This document shows, one piece after another, positions 56,293 to 64,000 of a stretch of 64,000 nt of DNA (the first letter of the stretch is position 1; each line of letters opens with the position of its first letter). This stretch comes from Salinispora mooreana (lineage in GTDB: Bacteria; Actinomycetota; Actinomycetes; Mycobacteriales; Micromonosporaceae). The stretch spans positions 2,997,988 through 3,061,987 of the forward strand of contig NZ_KB900614.1 of assembly GCF_000379065.1 (NCBI RefSeq). The letters run 5' to 3'. The notes below the pieces were generated by a model, which saw only the letters and a list, made by a program, of their open reading frames with translations, ran no database searches and was not told where the DNA came from. A program made the translations under genes and the position numbers.

Positions 56293-58812
56293 TCAGGAGG
56301 CGCCATCGGCCCGGAGGGGAACAACCCGGGAGCGCGCCCCGTTGACCAGGCCGCCGAGGACCGGACCGATCTTGTCGGCCGGCATGGGTTTGAAGAAGTG
56401 GTAGCCCTGGGCGGCCGTACAGCCGAGCTCGGCCAGCGCGCTGCGCTGCTCGGCGGTCTCCACCCCCTCGGCGACCACCCGTAGCCCCAGCTGCTGGGCA
56501 AGCCCCACTGTGGTGCGCACGATCGCCGCCGCCTCCGGCGAGTCGGCCATCCGGAGCACGAAGGAACGGTCCACCTTCAACTCGTCCACGGTGACCCGGG
56601 TGAGGAAGGTCAACGATGAAAACCCGGTACCGAAGTCGTCCACGGCCAACTGCACGCCCATCGTGCGCAGCGCGCCGAGCACCTCGTCGATCACCGCGAG
56701 CTCGCTCATCACCACCGTCTCGGTGATCTCCAGGACGAGGCGCCGCGCCGGCACCCGGTGGCGGCACAGCGCGTCTGCGATCTCGGTTGGCAGCCGCCGG
56801 TCGAGCAGGCTGCGGGCGGAGAGGTTCACCGAGATCGGCAGGTCCAGTCCGTCTCGGGCCCACTGCGCCGCCACGCCGAGGGCCTTGTCCAGTACGTACC
56901 GGGTGAAGGTGCCCAGCTGCTCGCTGTTCTCCACCGGACGGATGAACTCGTGTGGGTTCAGCCAGCCGCGTCGGGGGTGCCGCCAACGGATCAGCGCCTC
57001 CACCCCGGTCGGCGCCCCGGTTTCCAGGTCCACCGCCGGTTGCAGGACCAGCACCAACTGGTCGTCGGCGGCCAGCGCCTCGCGCAGCTCGGCCAGGAGG
57101 GCGAGCCGGTCGGTGCTGGTGGCGTCCCGCGCGGAGTCGTACGCGGCGACGCAGCCGCTGCCCTCCTTAGCCTGATGCATCGCGATGTCCGCCCGGCGCA
57201 GCAGCTCCGCCATGTCGGCGGTGCCGGCGCCCGCGACCACCACCCCGACGGCGGCCTCCACAGACATCCGGACACCCGCCACCTCGGTGGGGGCGGCGAG
57301 CCGTTCGGTGATCTCCCGGGCCTGGCGCAGCGTGTAGGCCATCGGGGCGGCGCTGTCTCCGGGCACCGATGTCAACAGGAGGGCGAACTCGTCGCCGCCG
57401 AGCCGGCCCAGCAGGTCCCCGCCGCGGGCCAGCCCGCCCAGTCGGTCGGCGGTCAGCCGCAGTAGCTGGTCACCGGCGGCATGCCCGAGCGTGTCGTTGA
57501 CCTCCTTGAACCGGTTGATGTCCAGCAGCAGCAACGCCACTGGCCGGTCCCGGGCCAGCCGCCGCAGCACCTGGTCCCCCTTGCAGAGCATGGCCGCCCG
57601 GTTGGCCAGGCCGGTCAGCGCGTCACTCACCGCCCCCTGCAGGGAACAGGCGGCCATCTTGCGCAGCTCCCGATGGCTCGCCACGTCGTGCAGGGCGACG
57701 GCGAGGGCGTCACCGTACGCCGCGAAGACGTCGCGATCGCGGTCGGTGGGCGGTGCCGCCCGGGGGAGACGAACGCGGAGCTGGCCGCCGGCGGCGGTCC
57801 CACCGATGAGTGGCCGAACCAGCTCGCGTTCGTCCCCGTCGGTCGCCTCGGGGCCACCGATCTCCCGGGTGGAGAGCTGACCGGCGGCGTCGCCCCGGAA
57901 CCGATGCCACCGACCGTCGCCGTCGGCGATTTCCACAGTGACCAGCTCGGCGTGGAACAGGGTCAGTGCGCCGCTCACCGCCGCCGTCGCCATGCCCCGC
58001 TCGTCGCGGTGACGGAGCGCCGCGGTCGCCTCGGCGAAGGCCCGCCAGGCCCGTCGCTCCTGATCGGCGCGGAGCTGCTGACGGTAGGTCTGCTGGAGCA
58101 GCCAGAGCGGCAGCGGGAGGATCACCAACCAACGTGGGTCCACCTCGATGAGGGCGACCACGACCAGGCCCACCACCACGTTCCCGACGAACATCATCAG
58201 TTTGCCCCGCAGCGCCTCCTCCAGCACGGCACGGACTGGGACGCCGTGCTGCAGGTTGACGGTGACCGCACCGAGCCCGACGCTGACGAGCAGGTAGGTG
58301 ACCGCACCCGCGACCATCGCCAGCGCGAGCGGTGGGGTCGGCGCCGCCAGCAGCGGCCGCCCCAACAGGGTGGTGACGAGCCCGGCCGCCGCCGTCGCCA
58401 CGGTCAGCGACGACGCGATCCGGGCGATCTCCAACGGCGGCCGGCGGGTGCCGAGCAACGACATCCCCGACCAGGCCAGGCCGACGCCGAGGAGGGTGGC
58501 TGCCGGAATCCAGCCGGCGGGCACCTGGTGGAAGCAGATGACGAGCGCCGCCTCGCCCCAGGTGAGGCTGACCGCTCCAGCCGCAGCCCGGAACTGGAGT
58601 CGGGCGAGCTGCGCGAACGCGAACAGGGCGACGGCGATCCCGAAGCGCGCGGGGCCGCCCAGCGGGTCGTCGCTGGGCAGACCGCTCGGCCGGGTGACCG
58701 CCGCCACGGCTGCGACCAGGGCTGTCGCCAGCGCCGCCGCGGTGAGCACGCGGGCCCACTCCGACCGGTCGGGGGGACCAGTCCGCGACTGGCCGGGCAC
58801 AGTGGCGGTCAC
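56293..58812 (-). CDS. Membrane-bound GGDEF-EAL (cyclic-di-GMP) protein
   Basis: An 839-residue signalling protein. About seven transmembrane helices fill residues 20-235; a GAF-like region (about 250-370) follows. The GGDEF domain (about 385-545) has SDALTGLANRAAML and an intact RLGGDEFALL active site near 475. The EAL domain (about 570-815) has GVEALIRWRHP, ISVNLSARS, VLEITETVVM, AVDDFGTGFSSLTFL and AEGVETAEQ, so the catalytic acidic residues appear present. Both synthesis and hydrolysis of c-di-GMP are therefore possible. GTG 58812. In actinomycetes c-di-GMP controls development via BldD. Confidence 0.93.
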   Translation of the reverse strand: MTATVPGQSRTGPPDRSEWARVLTAAALATALVAAVAAVTRPSGLPSDDPLGGPARFGIAVALFAFAQLARLQFRAAAGAVSLTWGEAALVICFHQVPAGWIPAATLLGVGLAWSGMSLLGTRRPPLEIARIASSLTVATAAAGLVTTLLGRPLLAAPTPPLALAMVAGAVTYLLVSVGLGAVTVNLQHGVPVRAVLEEALRGKLMMFVGNVVVGLVVVALIEVDPRWLVILPLPLWLLQQTYRQQLRADQERRAWRAFAEATAALRHRDERGMATAAVSGALTLFHAELVTVEIADGDGRWHRFRGDAAGQLSTREIGGPEATDGDERELVRPLIGGTAAGGQLRVRLPRAAPPTDRDRDVFAAYGDALAVALHDVASHRELRKMAACSLQGAVSDALTGLANRAAMLCKGDQVLRRLARDRPVALLLLDINRFKEVNDTLGHAAGDQLLRLTADRLGGLARGGDLLGRLGGDEFALLLTSVPGDSAAPMAYTLRQAREITERLAAPTEVAGVRMSVEAAVGVVVAGAGTADMAELLRRADIAMHQAKEGSGCVAAYDSARDATSTDRLALLAELREALAADDQLVLVLQPAVDLETGAPTGVEALIRWRHPRRGWLNPHEFIRPVENSEQLGTFTRYVLDKALGVAAQWARDGLDLPISVNLSARSLLDRRLPTEIADALCRHRVPARRLVLEITETVVMSELAVIDEVLGALRTMGVQLAVDDFGTGFSSLTFLTRVTVDELKVDRSFVLRMADSPEAAAIVRTTVGLAQQLGLRVVAEGVETAEQRSALAELGCTAAQGYHFFKPMPADKIGPVLGGLVNGARSRVVPLRADGAS

Positions 58813-58999
58813 CGCCCCGCTCCGGTCCCGAGCTCTACGGCAGGACGACGGGCAGCCTCAGCTGTGCTGATCATCGGCGCCCCCTCCTACCCCAGGCCGA
58901 CGAAACTTTCCGTCCCCGGCGGGAAGGCTAAGCCAATACCGGTTACCGCAACAGGGGGCTAGGGCGCCGATAGTCGTGAATCATGCGGCCGAGACCCAT

Positions 59000-59305
59000 T
59001 CAGGGCTGTTGGGGCCCGGTGCCGGAGTTCAGTGATGAATCCCGCGCCGGGGCACCACCGGCCGCCTCACTGCCTGCCCCAGCTTCCTGGCCAGCGCCGG
59101 ACGCGACGGAGGCAGCCACAGCGGAGTCGCCGGCAGGCGGAAACTGGTTGGGCAGCCGGCGCAGGCGGGCGTTCATGTTGCGGATCAGTAAGACGGTGGC
59201 GATCGCCAGCACGAGGATCAGGAACAGACCCATCGGGCCGGCCAGCCCGCCCGTGCGGGTGTTCCCGAAGTTGTTTTGGGCGAGCACCTCAGCGGCGGTC
59301 AGCAT
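59000..59305 (-). CDS. Small single-pass membrane protein
   Basis: A 101-residue protein with one hydrophobic segment at about residues 22-42 (LAGPMGLFLILVLAIATVLLI), followed by a basic RNMNARLRRLPNQFP motif and an acidic/Ala-rich tail. The N-terminus MLTAAEVLAQNNFGNT is presumably outside. The family is not known to me, though the RNMNARLRRLP motif is familiar from other Micromonosporaceae membrane proteins. It lies between the GGDEF-EAL gene and mca, on the same strand as mca and downstream of it. ATG at 59305. Confidence 0.75.
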   Translation of the reverse strand: MLTAAEVLAQNNFGNTRTGGLAGPMGLFLILVLAIATVLLIRNMNARLRRLPNQFPPAGDSAVAASVASGAGQEAGAGSEAAGGAPARDSSLNSGTGPQQP

Positions 59306-59389
59306 GGCGTCCTCCGTTGCGCGAGTGGTGACCAGACTAGCCCGCCCCCGGAGCAGGGCCGATGGAACCCCTCTGCCCGAGTAGGCCGG

Positions 59390-60253
59390 CTAGGCAATAC
59401 CGGCGAAGAGGTCCGACTCGGGCAAGGGGCTGTCGACCAGGGACCGGACGAGTTGGAAGTCCTCCGTGGGCCAGGCGCGCTGTTGTACCTCCATCGGCAC
59501 CTGGAACCAGAATCCATCCGGGTCGATCTGAGTCGCGTGGGCGCGCAACGCGTCGTCGCGGACCGGGAAGTACTCGGCGCACCCCACCCGGGTGGTGATT
59601 CTGGGGCCCTTGTCCGTCCGACCCTCCCAACGCGTGAGCCACTCCTCGTACGGCGACTCGAAGCCGGCGGCGAGCAGCGCCTCGTGCAGCACCAGGATCT
59701 TGCCCCTGGAGAAGACGATGTCGTAGTAAAGCTTGAGCGGCTGCCAGGGCTCGCCGAGATCGGGGTAACGGCCGGGGACACCGGCGGCGTCGAAGGCCGC
59801 AACGCTGATCTTGTGAGTCATGATGTGGTCGGGGTGGGGGTAGCCGCCCTCCTCGTCGTAGGTGGTGACGACGTGCGGACGGAACTCCCGCATCAGGCGC
59901 ACCAGCGGGCCGGCGGCCTCGTCCACGTCCTGCAGGGCGAAGCAACCCTCGGGTAACGGTGGCAGCGGGTCTCCCTCCGGCAGACCCGAGTCCACAAAAC
60001 CAAGCCAGGCCTGCTCGACACCGAGAATCGCCCGCGCGGCGTCCATCTCGGCACGGCGGATGTCGGCGATGTTGGCCCAGACGTCGGGCCGGTCCATCTT
60101 CGGGTTGAGCACGCTCCCCCGCTCGCCGCCGGTGCACGTCACGACCAGGACGTCCACCCCCTCGGCCACGTACTTCGCGGTGGTCGCCGCGCCCTTGCTC
60201 GACTCGTCGTCCGGATGTGCGTGGACGGCCATGAGTCGCAGTCGCTCTGCCAA
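59390..60253 (-). CDS. mca: Mycothiol S-conjugate amidase
   Basis: A 287-residue LmbE-family zinc amidase that cleaves mycothiol conjugates of toxins to release a mercapturic acid for export. Sequence signs are LMAVHAHPDDESSKGAATTAKYV with the AHPDDE zinc motif, VVTCTGGERGSVLNP and GYPHPDHIMTHKISVAAFDAAG; the Glu/Asp-His set fits Mca rather than the related deacetylase MshB, which is shorter in other details. TTG 60253 has GAGGAG 8 bp upstream and begins MAERLRLMAVHAHPDDE, the family start. This gene is good evidence for a mycothiol-using actinobacterium. Confidence 0.94.
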   Translation of the reverse strand: MAERLRLMAVHAHPDDESSKGAATTAKYVAEGVDVLVVTCTGGERGSVLNPKMDRPDVWANIADIRRAEMDAARAILGVEQAWLGFVDSGLPEGDPLPPLPEGCFALQDVDEAAGPLVRLMREFRPHVVTTYDEEGGYPHPDHIMTHKISVAAFDAAGVPGRYPDLGEPWQPLKLYYDIVFSRGKILVLHEALLAAGFESPYEEWLTRWEGRTDKGPRITTRVGCAEYFPVRDDALRAHATQIDPDGFWFQVPMEVQQRAWPTEDFQLVRSLVDSPLPESDLFAGIA

Positions 60254-60351
60254 CGTCGGCGCTCCTCATCTCTGCCTGGCGGCCCTACCCAGCCGCCCGA
60301 CTACGGAACAATCCCCCGCCGTCGGCCCGCCCACCGCACACACCCGCACCC

Positions 60352-60468
60352 CTGGGCACTCCACCGGCGCTGACCTGCGATGCTTGCGGCGCGCTGCTGG
60401 AGCTCTCGCGATGCCGGACCTGCCCACGAGGCGCCCACAAGCGGAACGTGCCCACGGTGCTGAAGTGA
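60352..60468 (+). CDS. Candidate small CxxC-CxxC zinc-knuckle protein, start uncertain
   Basis: In this frame, closing with a TGA at 60466-60468, the sequence reads LTCDACGALLELSRCRTCP and then a basic RGAHKRNVPTVLK tail: a textbook C-x2-C-x8-C-x2-C motif. The frame is open from 60235, yet no ATG, GTG or TTG lies in it; only CTG codons (60352 and 60370) could serve. It points away from mca in a 301-bp gap with nothing else. It may be a small zinc protein with a non-standard start, or a decayed or misread gene. The coordinates use CTG 60352 as a placeholder. Confidence 0.35.
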   Translation: MGTPPALTCDACGALLELSRCRTCPRGAHKRNVPTVLK

Positions 60469-60554
60469 CCGGACGGCTGGGAGAATGAACCTGCCACTCT
60501 TACCAAGCCATTCTTGCTGATGCCCCCGACAACGATGCCAGGAGATACCCACCG

Positions 60555-60986
60555 GTGAGCGAGACGCACGCCACACATGTGACCGGCGCGCCGGTCTTCC
60601 CGCCCGGTCGGTACGGCCGTCGGCGGGAACGCCGCCGCCGTCCGGTGCTGACCGCGCTGGTGGGGCTCGCCCTGGTGGCGGCCCTCGGCACGATCGTGGT
60701 CCGGCTCTACCAGCAGTACGGCAGCCCGGAGTATGACGCAACCGTGATCACCTATACCGACATCACCGACTCACAGGTGCTGATCGACTTCCGGGTCGCC
60801 GTACCCCCGGGTGGATCCGCGGTCTGTGTGCTGCGGGCCCGGGACCGGGACGGTGCCGAGGTGGCCCGGGAGCAGGTCACGGTGACCGCCCAGCCCGACG
60901 AGCGAGAGGTACGCGCGCAGCACCGCCTGGTGACCGAGGGACGCCCTTTCATCGGCGAGGTACTTCGCTGTCGTCGCCCGGCCTGA
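60555..60986 (+). CDS. DUF4307 family membrane protein
   Basis: A 143-residue protein of the actinobacterial DUF4307 family. It has a basic N-terminus (FPPGRYGRRRERRRRP), one transmembrane helix at about 31-50 (VLTALVGLALVAALGTIVV), and an extracytoplasmic domain of about 90 residues with beta-strand character (YDATVITYTDITDSQVLIDFRVAVP, VCVLRARDRDGAEVAREQVTV). Two cysteines (VCVLR, LRCRR) might form a disulfide. The function is unknown; members sit near mca and greA in many actinomycetes. GTG 60555 follows an AGGAGA site. It heads the run to greA. Confidence 0.82.
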   Translation: MSETHATHVTGAPVFPPGRYGRRRERRRRPVLTALVGLALVAALGTIVVRLYQQYGSPEYDATVITYTDITDSQVLIDFRVAVPPGGSAVCVLRARDRDGAEVAREQVTVTAQPDEREVRAQHRLVTEGRPFIGEVLRCRRPA

Positions 60987-61112
60987 CCTGCCCTGACGGC
61001 CGTGGCGGGGCGGCTTGGGAGGGGCTGGACGTTGATCGTCGGGCCGACGGCGTCGGCCGGCACTGGTAACTTGGAATTTCACCTGCCGCCAGCACGACTG
61101 AGGAGATCGCCT

Positions 61113-61610
61113 GTGTCCACTGGCAACGAGGCGCCCGCCACCTGGCTGTCCCAGGAGGCGCACGACCGCCTCCAGGCGGAGCTCGACGGGTTGATCGCCA
61201 ATCGGCCGGTCATCGCCGCCGAGATCAACGCCCGGCGCGAGGAGGGTGACCTTCGGGAGAACGGCGGCTACCACGCCGCTCGCGAGGAACAGGGCAAGGC
61301 CGAAGGACGGATCGTCTATCTGAAGGAGCTGCTGCGCACCGCTCAGGTGGGCGAGGCACCGACCGCCGACACGGTCGCGCCGGGCATGGTGGTGACGATC
61401 TACTTCGATGACGACAAGGATGACACCGAGCGCTTCCTGCTCGGTTCCCGCGAGATCTCGTCGACCACCGACCTGACGGTCTACAGTCCCGAGTCCGCCA
61501 TCGGGCAGGCGATCCTGGGCTGCCGCCCGGGCCAGACCTGCACCTACACCGCACCCAGTGGCGCGGACATCAAGGTCACCGTGGTCGCCTTCGAGCCCTT
61601 TGGCGGCTGA
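61113..61610 (+). CDS. greA: Transcript cleavage factor GreA
   Basis: A 165-residue Gre factor that rescues backtracked RNA polymerase by stimulating RNA cleavage. The N-terminal coiled coil has TWLSQEAHDRLQAELDGLIA, INARREEGDLRENGGYHAAREEQGKAEGRI, with the acidic tip residues in the DLRENGGYHAA turn (D and E), and the C-terminal FKBP-like domain has VYSPESAIGQAILGCRPGQTCTYTAPSG. The GTG at 61113 has AGGAG 7 bp upstream; the open frame before it is not conserved. A terminator hairpin follows. Confidence 0.95.
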   Translation: MSTGNEAPATWLSQEAHDRLQAELDGLIANRPVIAAEINARREEGDLRENGGYHAAREEQGKAEGRIVYLKELLRTAQVGEAPTADTVAPGMVVTIYFDDDKDDTERFLLGSREISSTTDLTVYSPESAIGQAILGCRPGQTCTYTAPSGADIKVTVVAFEPFGG

Positions 61611-61635
61611 ACGCGGCGGCTGACCCACCGGTGGA

Positions 61636-61672
61636 GACGTGCCGGTGGCCCCGGGGGGGGCACCGGCACGTC
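61636..61672 (+). terminator. Terminator after greA
   Basis: GACGTGCCGGTG at 61636-61647 is complementary to CACCGGCACGTC at 61661-61672, with a C/G-rich loop of 13 nt. It is 25 bp past the greA stop and could also end ilvA transcription from the other side. Confidence 0.75.
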
Positions 61673-61709
61673 GGCGTTTCGCGCTTCCGCAGAGCCCAAG
61701 CCGGCGGCC

Positions 61710-62930
61710 TCACGCCTCGCCGGAGAAGACCACCTGGTAGCCACTGGCCCGCAGCACGCTGATCAGCGTGTCCGAGTGCTCGGTGCCGCGGGTCTCCACC
61801 GACAGCGCCACCTCGACCTCGCCGAGCCGCAGGTGCGGGTTGGCCCGTTGGTGCTCGACATCCACGACGTTCGCCCGCTGCTCGGCGATCTCGTTGAGCA
61901 ACAAGGCGAGTTGGCCCGGTCGATCTGAGCAGCGGACGGTGACCCGCAGGTAACGCCCGGCCGCCGCGAGCCCGTGCTCGATCACCCGCAGCATCAGTAG
62001 CGGATCGATGTTGCCACCGGAGAGCACCGTCACCACCGGCGCCTCGACGTCGACCACGCCGGCCAGCAGCGCCGCCGCCCCCACCGCACCGGCCGGCTCG
62101 ACCACCTGCTTGCCCCGCTCCAACAACATCAGCAGCGCGCGGGAGATGTCCTCCTCGCGCACGGTCACGACCTCGTCGACCAACGCGCGGACGTGCTGGA
62201 AGGTCAGCTCACCGGGACGCCCGACGGCGATTCCGTCCGCGATCGTGCCGAACGACGGCAGCCGCACCGGCTCACCCGCGGCCAGCGAGGGCGGGAAGGC
62301 GGCGGCGCTGGCCGCCTGCACCCCGACGACCCGCACATCTGGGCGCAGCGCCTTCATCACGACCCCGATGCCGGAGACCAGTCCGCCGCCCCCCACCCCG
62401 GTGACGATCGTGCGGACCTCCGGGCACTGTTCGAGGAGTTCCAGCGCCACCGTGCCCTGTCCCGCGATCACATCGCCGTGGTCGAACGGGTGGATCAGCG
62501 TTGCGCCGGTGCGCTCGGCGTAGGTCTGTGCGGCCACCAGCGACTCGTCAACCGTGTTGCCGACGAGTTCGACCTGCGCGCCGTACCCCTTGGTGGCCTC
62601 CACCTTCGGCAACGGTGCGTTCACCGGCATGAACACGGTGGCGTGCGTGCCGACCAGGTCGGCAGCGAGCGCCACGCCCTGGGCGTGGTTGCCGGCACTG
62701 GCCGCGACCACACCGTTGGCGCGCTCCGCCGCCGACAGCCGGGAGATCCGAACGATCGCCCCCCGCACCTTGTACGAACCAGCCCGCTGGAGGTGCTCGC
62801 ACTTGAGCCACACCGGCCCGCCGAGCGCCGCGCTGAGGGGACGGGACGGTTCCACCGGGGTGGTCCGAACGACACCAGCAAGCAACTCCCGTGCGGCCCG
62901 TACGTCGTCCAGGCTGACCAATGTCGTCAT
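61710..62930 (-). CDS. ilvA: Threonine ammonia-lyase with ACT domain
   Basis: A 406-residue PLP enzyme that deaminates threonine to 2-oxobutanoate, the first step of isoleucine synthesis or a catabolic route. PLP-lysine is in LQRAGSYKVRGAIVRI; the glycine-rich phosphate loop is GVGGGGLVSGIGVVM, and ASAGNHAQGVALAADL is typical. The C-terminal ACT domain (about 330-400, LRVTVRCSDRPGQLALLLNEIAEQRANVVDVEH) suggests allosteric control. The type (TIGR01127) is shorter than the two-ACT IlvA of E. coli. ATG at 62930; the long upstream open frame belongs to the amidase strand and is not part of it. Confidence 0.93.
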   Translation of the reverse strand: MTTLVSLDDVRAARELLAGVVRTTPVEPSRPLSAALGGPVWLKCEHLQRAGSYKVRGAIVRISRLSAAERANGVVAASAGNHAQGVALAADLVGTHATVFMPVNAPLPKVEATKGYGAQVELVGNTVDESLVAAQTYAERTGATLIHPFDHGDVIAGQGTVALELLEQCPEVRTIVTGVGGGGLVSGIGVVMKALRPDVRVVGVQAASAAAFPPSLAAGEPVRLPSFGTIADGIAVGRPGELTFQHVRALVDEVVTVREEDISRALLMLLERGKQVVEPAGAVGAAALLAGVVDVEAPVVTVLSGGNIDPLLMLRVIEHGLAAAGRYLRVTVRCSDRPGQLALLLNEIAEQRANVVDVEHQRANPHLRLGEVEVALSVETRGTEHSDTLISVLRASGYQVVFSGEA

Positions 62931-63016
62931 GCCCTGATGGTGCCACCCGCCCCGACCAGGGCCGGGCCTGGCCACCGCCGCCGGTCCCCGCCGTTGTGGT
63001 GGAACCGGCGGCGGGG

Positions 63017-64000
63017 TCACCCCGCGGCCGGCGAGGGCGTCCCGCCCCGGGGATAGCCATTTGCGTGCCGGGCCCAGGGGGCCTGCATCTCGAACTGGCC
63101 GGCCACACCGAGCAGCAGAAGTTCGGACCCGGGCGGACCGACCAGCTGGACCGCCACCGGTAGCCCGTCCGGTCGGCGGCCGACCGGCACCACCAGTGCG
63201 GGCAGTCCGGCGACGTTCCACGGCGCGGTGTACGGGGCGTAGCGGAGGTTGGCCAGCACGTTCGCCCGCCAGGAACGAGCTGACCAGCCGACCGCCGCCG
63301 GGGGGATGCTCGCCAGGGCCGGGGTGAGCAGCAGGTCGATCGAGTGGTCGGTGAAGAGTCCGATCGAGCGCTCTCGCCAGGCCTCCCGGTCGGCTGGGCG
63401 TACGTACCCCCGGCGCTGCACCCACTCCCCGAGCCGGACGTGCTGGCGGCTGCGCTTCTGCAGGCTCCGCCGGTCCAGGCCAGCGGCCTGAACATCCGCG
63501 GCAGCCGCGGCGAACCAGGTGGCGAGGCCCTGTAGGCCGAGCGCCGTGGAGTAGCCCGGGTCGGCGGGCACGGTGTCGTGCCCAGCGGCGGCGAGCAGTC
63601 GACCGGCGGCGGCGACCGCGTCCCGGTTCGACGCGTCCGGCGAGAGGCCCCGCACCGGGGAGCGCAGGGACACGCCGACCCGGAGCCGGGCCGGCGGGAC
63701 AAGTTTCTCCTGCCGACGGCCGGCGAGCGTCTGAAAGCCGACCGCCGCGTCGGCGACGGTGGTGGTCAGCACCCCGTGCTCGGTGAGGCCGAACCAGTCG
63801 TCCGCGCCGAGTTGGCAGGGCACCACCCCACGCCCGGGCTTGAGGCCGACCAGACCGCAGCAGGCCGCCGGGATCCGGACCGACCCGAGCCCGTCGTTGG
63901 CGTGGGCGATCGGCACCAGCCCAGCGGCCACGGCCGCGGCCGACCCCCCGGACGAACCGCCGGGGGTACGGCCGCGGTCCCACGGGTTTCGGGTCACCGC
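63017..64000 (-). CDS. Amidase signature protein, C-terminal part (5' end off the window)
   Basis: About 328 residues of an amidase-signature enzyme running past the right edge. The serine-rich signature is in [56 protein letters not shown]: the Ser nucleophile is in GSVRIPA and the cis-Ser in GGSSGGS. The catalytic Lys would lie upstream, outside. Family members hydrolyse amides, from bacterial acylamides to indoleacetamide; the substrate is unknown. The 86 bp between it and ilvA are too short to call a separate unit, and both genes read the same way. Confidence 0.88.
   Translation of the reverse strand, partial: AVTRNPWDRGRTPGGSSGGSAAAVAAGLVPIAHANDGLGSVRIPAACCGLVGLKPGRGVVPCQLGADDWFGLTEHGVLTTTVADAAVGFQTLAGRRQEKLVPPARLRVGVSLRSPVRGLSPDASNRDAVAAAGRLLAAAGHDTVPADPGYSTALGLQGLATWFAAAAADVQAAGLDRRSLQKRSRQHVRLGEWVQRRGYVRPADREAWRERSIGLFTDHSIDLLLTPALASIPPAAVGWSARSWRANVLANLRYAPYTAPWNVAGLPALVVPVGRRPDGLPVAVQLVGPPGSELLLLGVAGQFEMQAPWARHANGYPRGGTPSPAAG

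Overview
This 64 kb window is chromosomal core DNA from a high-G+C actinomycete, most likely a Micromonosporaceae member (Micromonospora or Salinispora type; this assignment is inference). The evidence is the strong G/C third-position bias, frequent GTG/TTG starts, genes for mycothiol (Mca) and coenzyme F420 (FbiA/B/C) metabolism, a WhiB-family regulator, and a gene order running parallel to the Mycobacterium tuberculosis block from secA1 through hpf, comF, lpqB-mtrB-mtrA, sahH, manA, manB, the DUF3499 gene, whiB2, fbiA, fbiB and manC. No tRNA, rRNA, CRISPR array, prophage or intact insertion sequence was seen.

Layout. 1-5.7 kb: 5' end of prfB (release factor 2), a PadR regulator, proline catabolism (pruA), a membrane protein, a DUF6912-like protein, then a small MerR/BldC-type HTH gene followed by a DUF6459 gene. 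The last two genes share an unusual paired GGCAAAC motif just upstream of their starts. 5.8-18 kb: secA, a twin-GNAT protein, long-form hpf, comF, the lpqB-mtrB-mtrA signalling operon and sahH. 18-24 kb: a mannose-supply operon (manB, Trm112-like, SIS isomerase, CDF transporter, manA) and a secreted, membrane-anchored protein. 24-29 kb: an aldehyde-oxidation cassette (two aldehyde dehydrogenases, a GAF/winged-helix regulator, a DUF779 protein), apparently inserted into the conserved order, with a possible transposase remnant beside it.

29-37 kb: DUF3499 protein, degenerate zincin-like protein, whiB, and an F420 cluster (fbiC, membrane protein, fbiA-fbiB). 37-47 kb: Nudix hydrolase, manC, a GT4 glycosyltransferase, a TIGR03089 protein, acetoacetyl-CoA synthetase, a hotdog thioesterase, acyl-CoA dehydrogenase and UDP-glucose dehydrogenase, i.e. 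sugar-nucleotide and acyl-CoA metabolism. 47-52 kb: one 1,633-residue zinc-ribbon membrane protein. 52-64 kb: purK-purE, a YyaL-type thioredoxin-domain protein, a membrane GGDEF-EAL protein, mca, DUF4307 protein, greA, ilvA and the C-terminal part of an amidase.

How genes work together: manA, manB and manC carry fructose-6-P to GDP-mannose for mannosylated envelope components, with the glycosyltransferase next to manC; MtrAB-LpqB senses the envelope; FbiC makes FO while FbiA and FbiB convert it to F420; the aldehyde cassette pairs a sensor with its likely target genes. The points most worth a second look are the paired GGCAAAC repeats, an FbiB whose C-terminal part does not look like the usual nitroreductase domain, the GAF/winged-helix regulator, and a tiny CxxC-CxxC reading frame upstream of mca that lacks a standard start codon.
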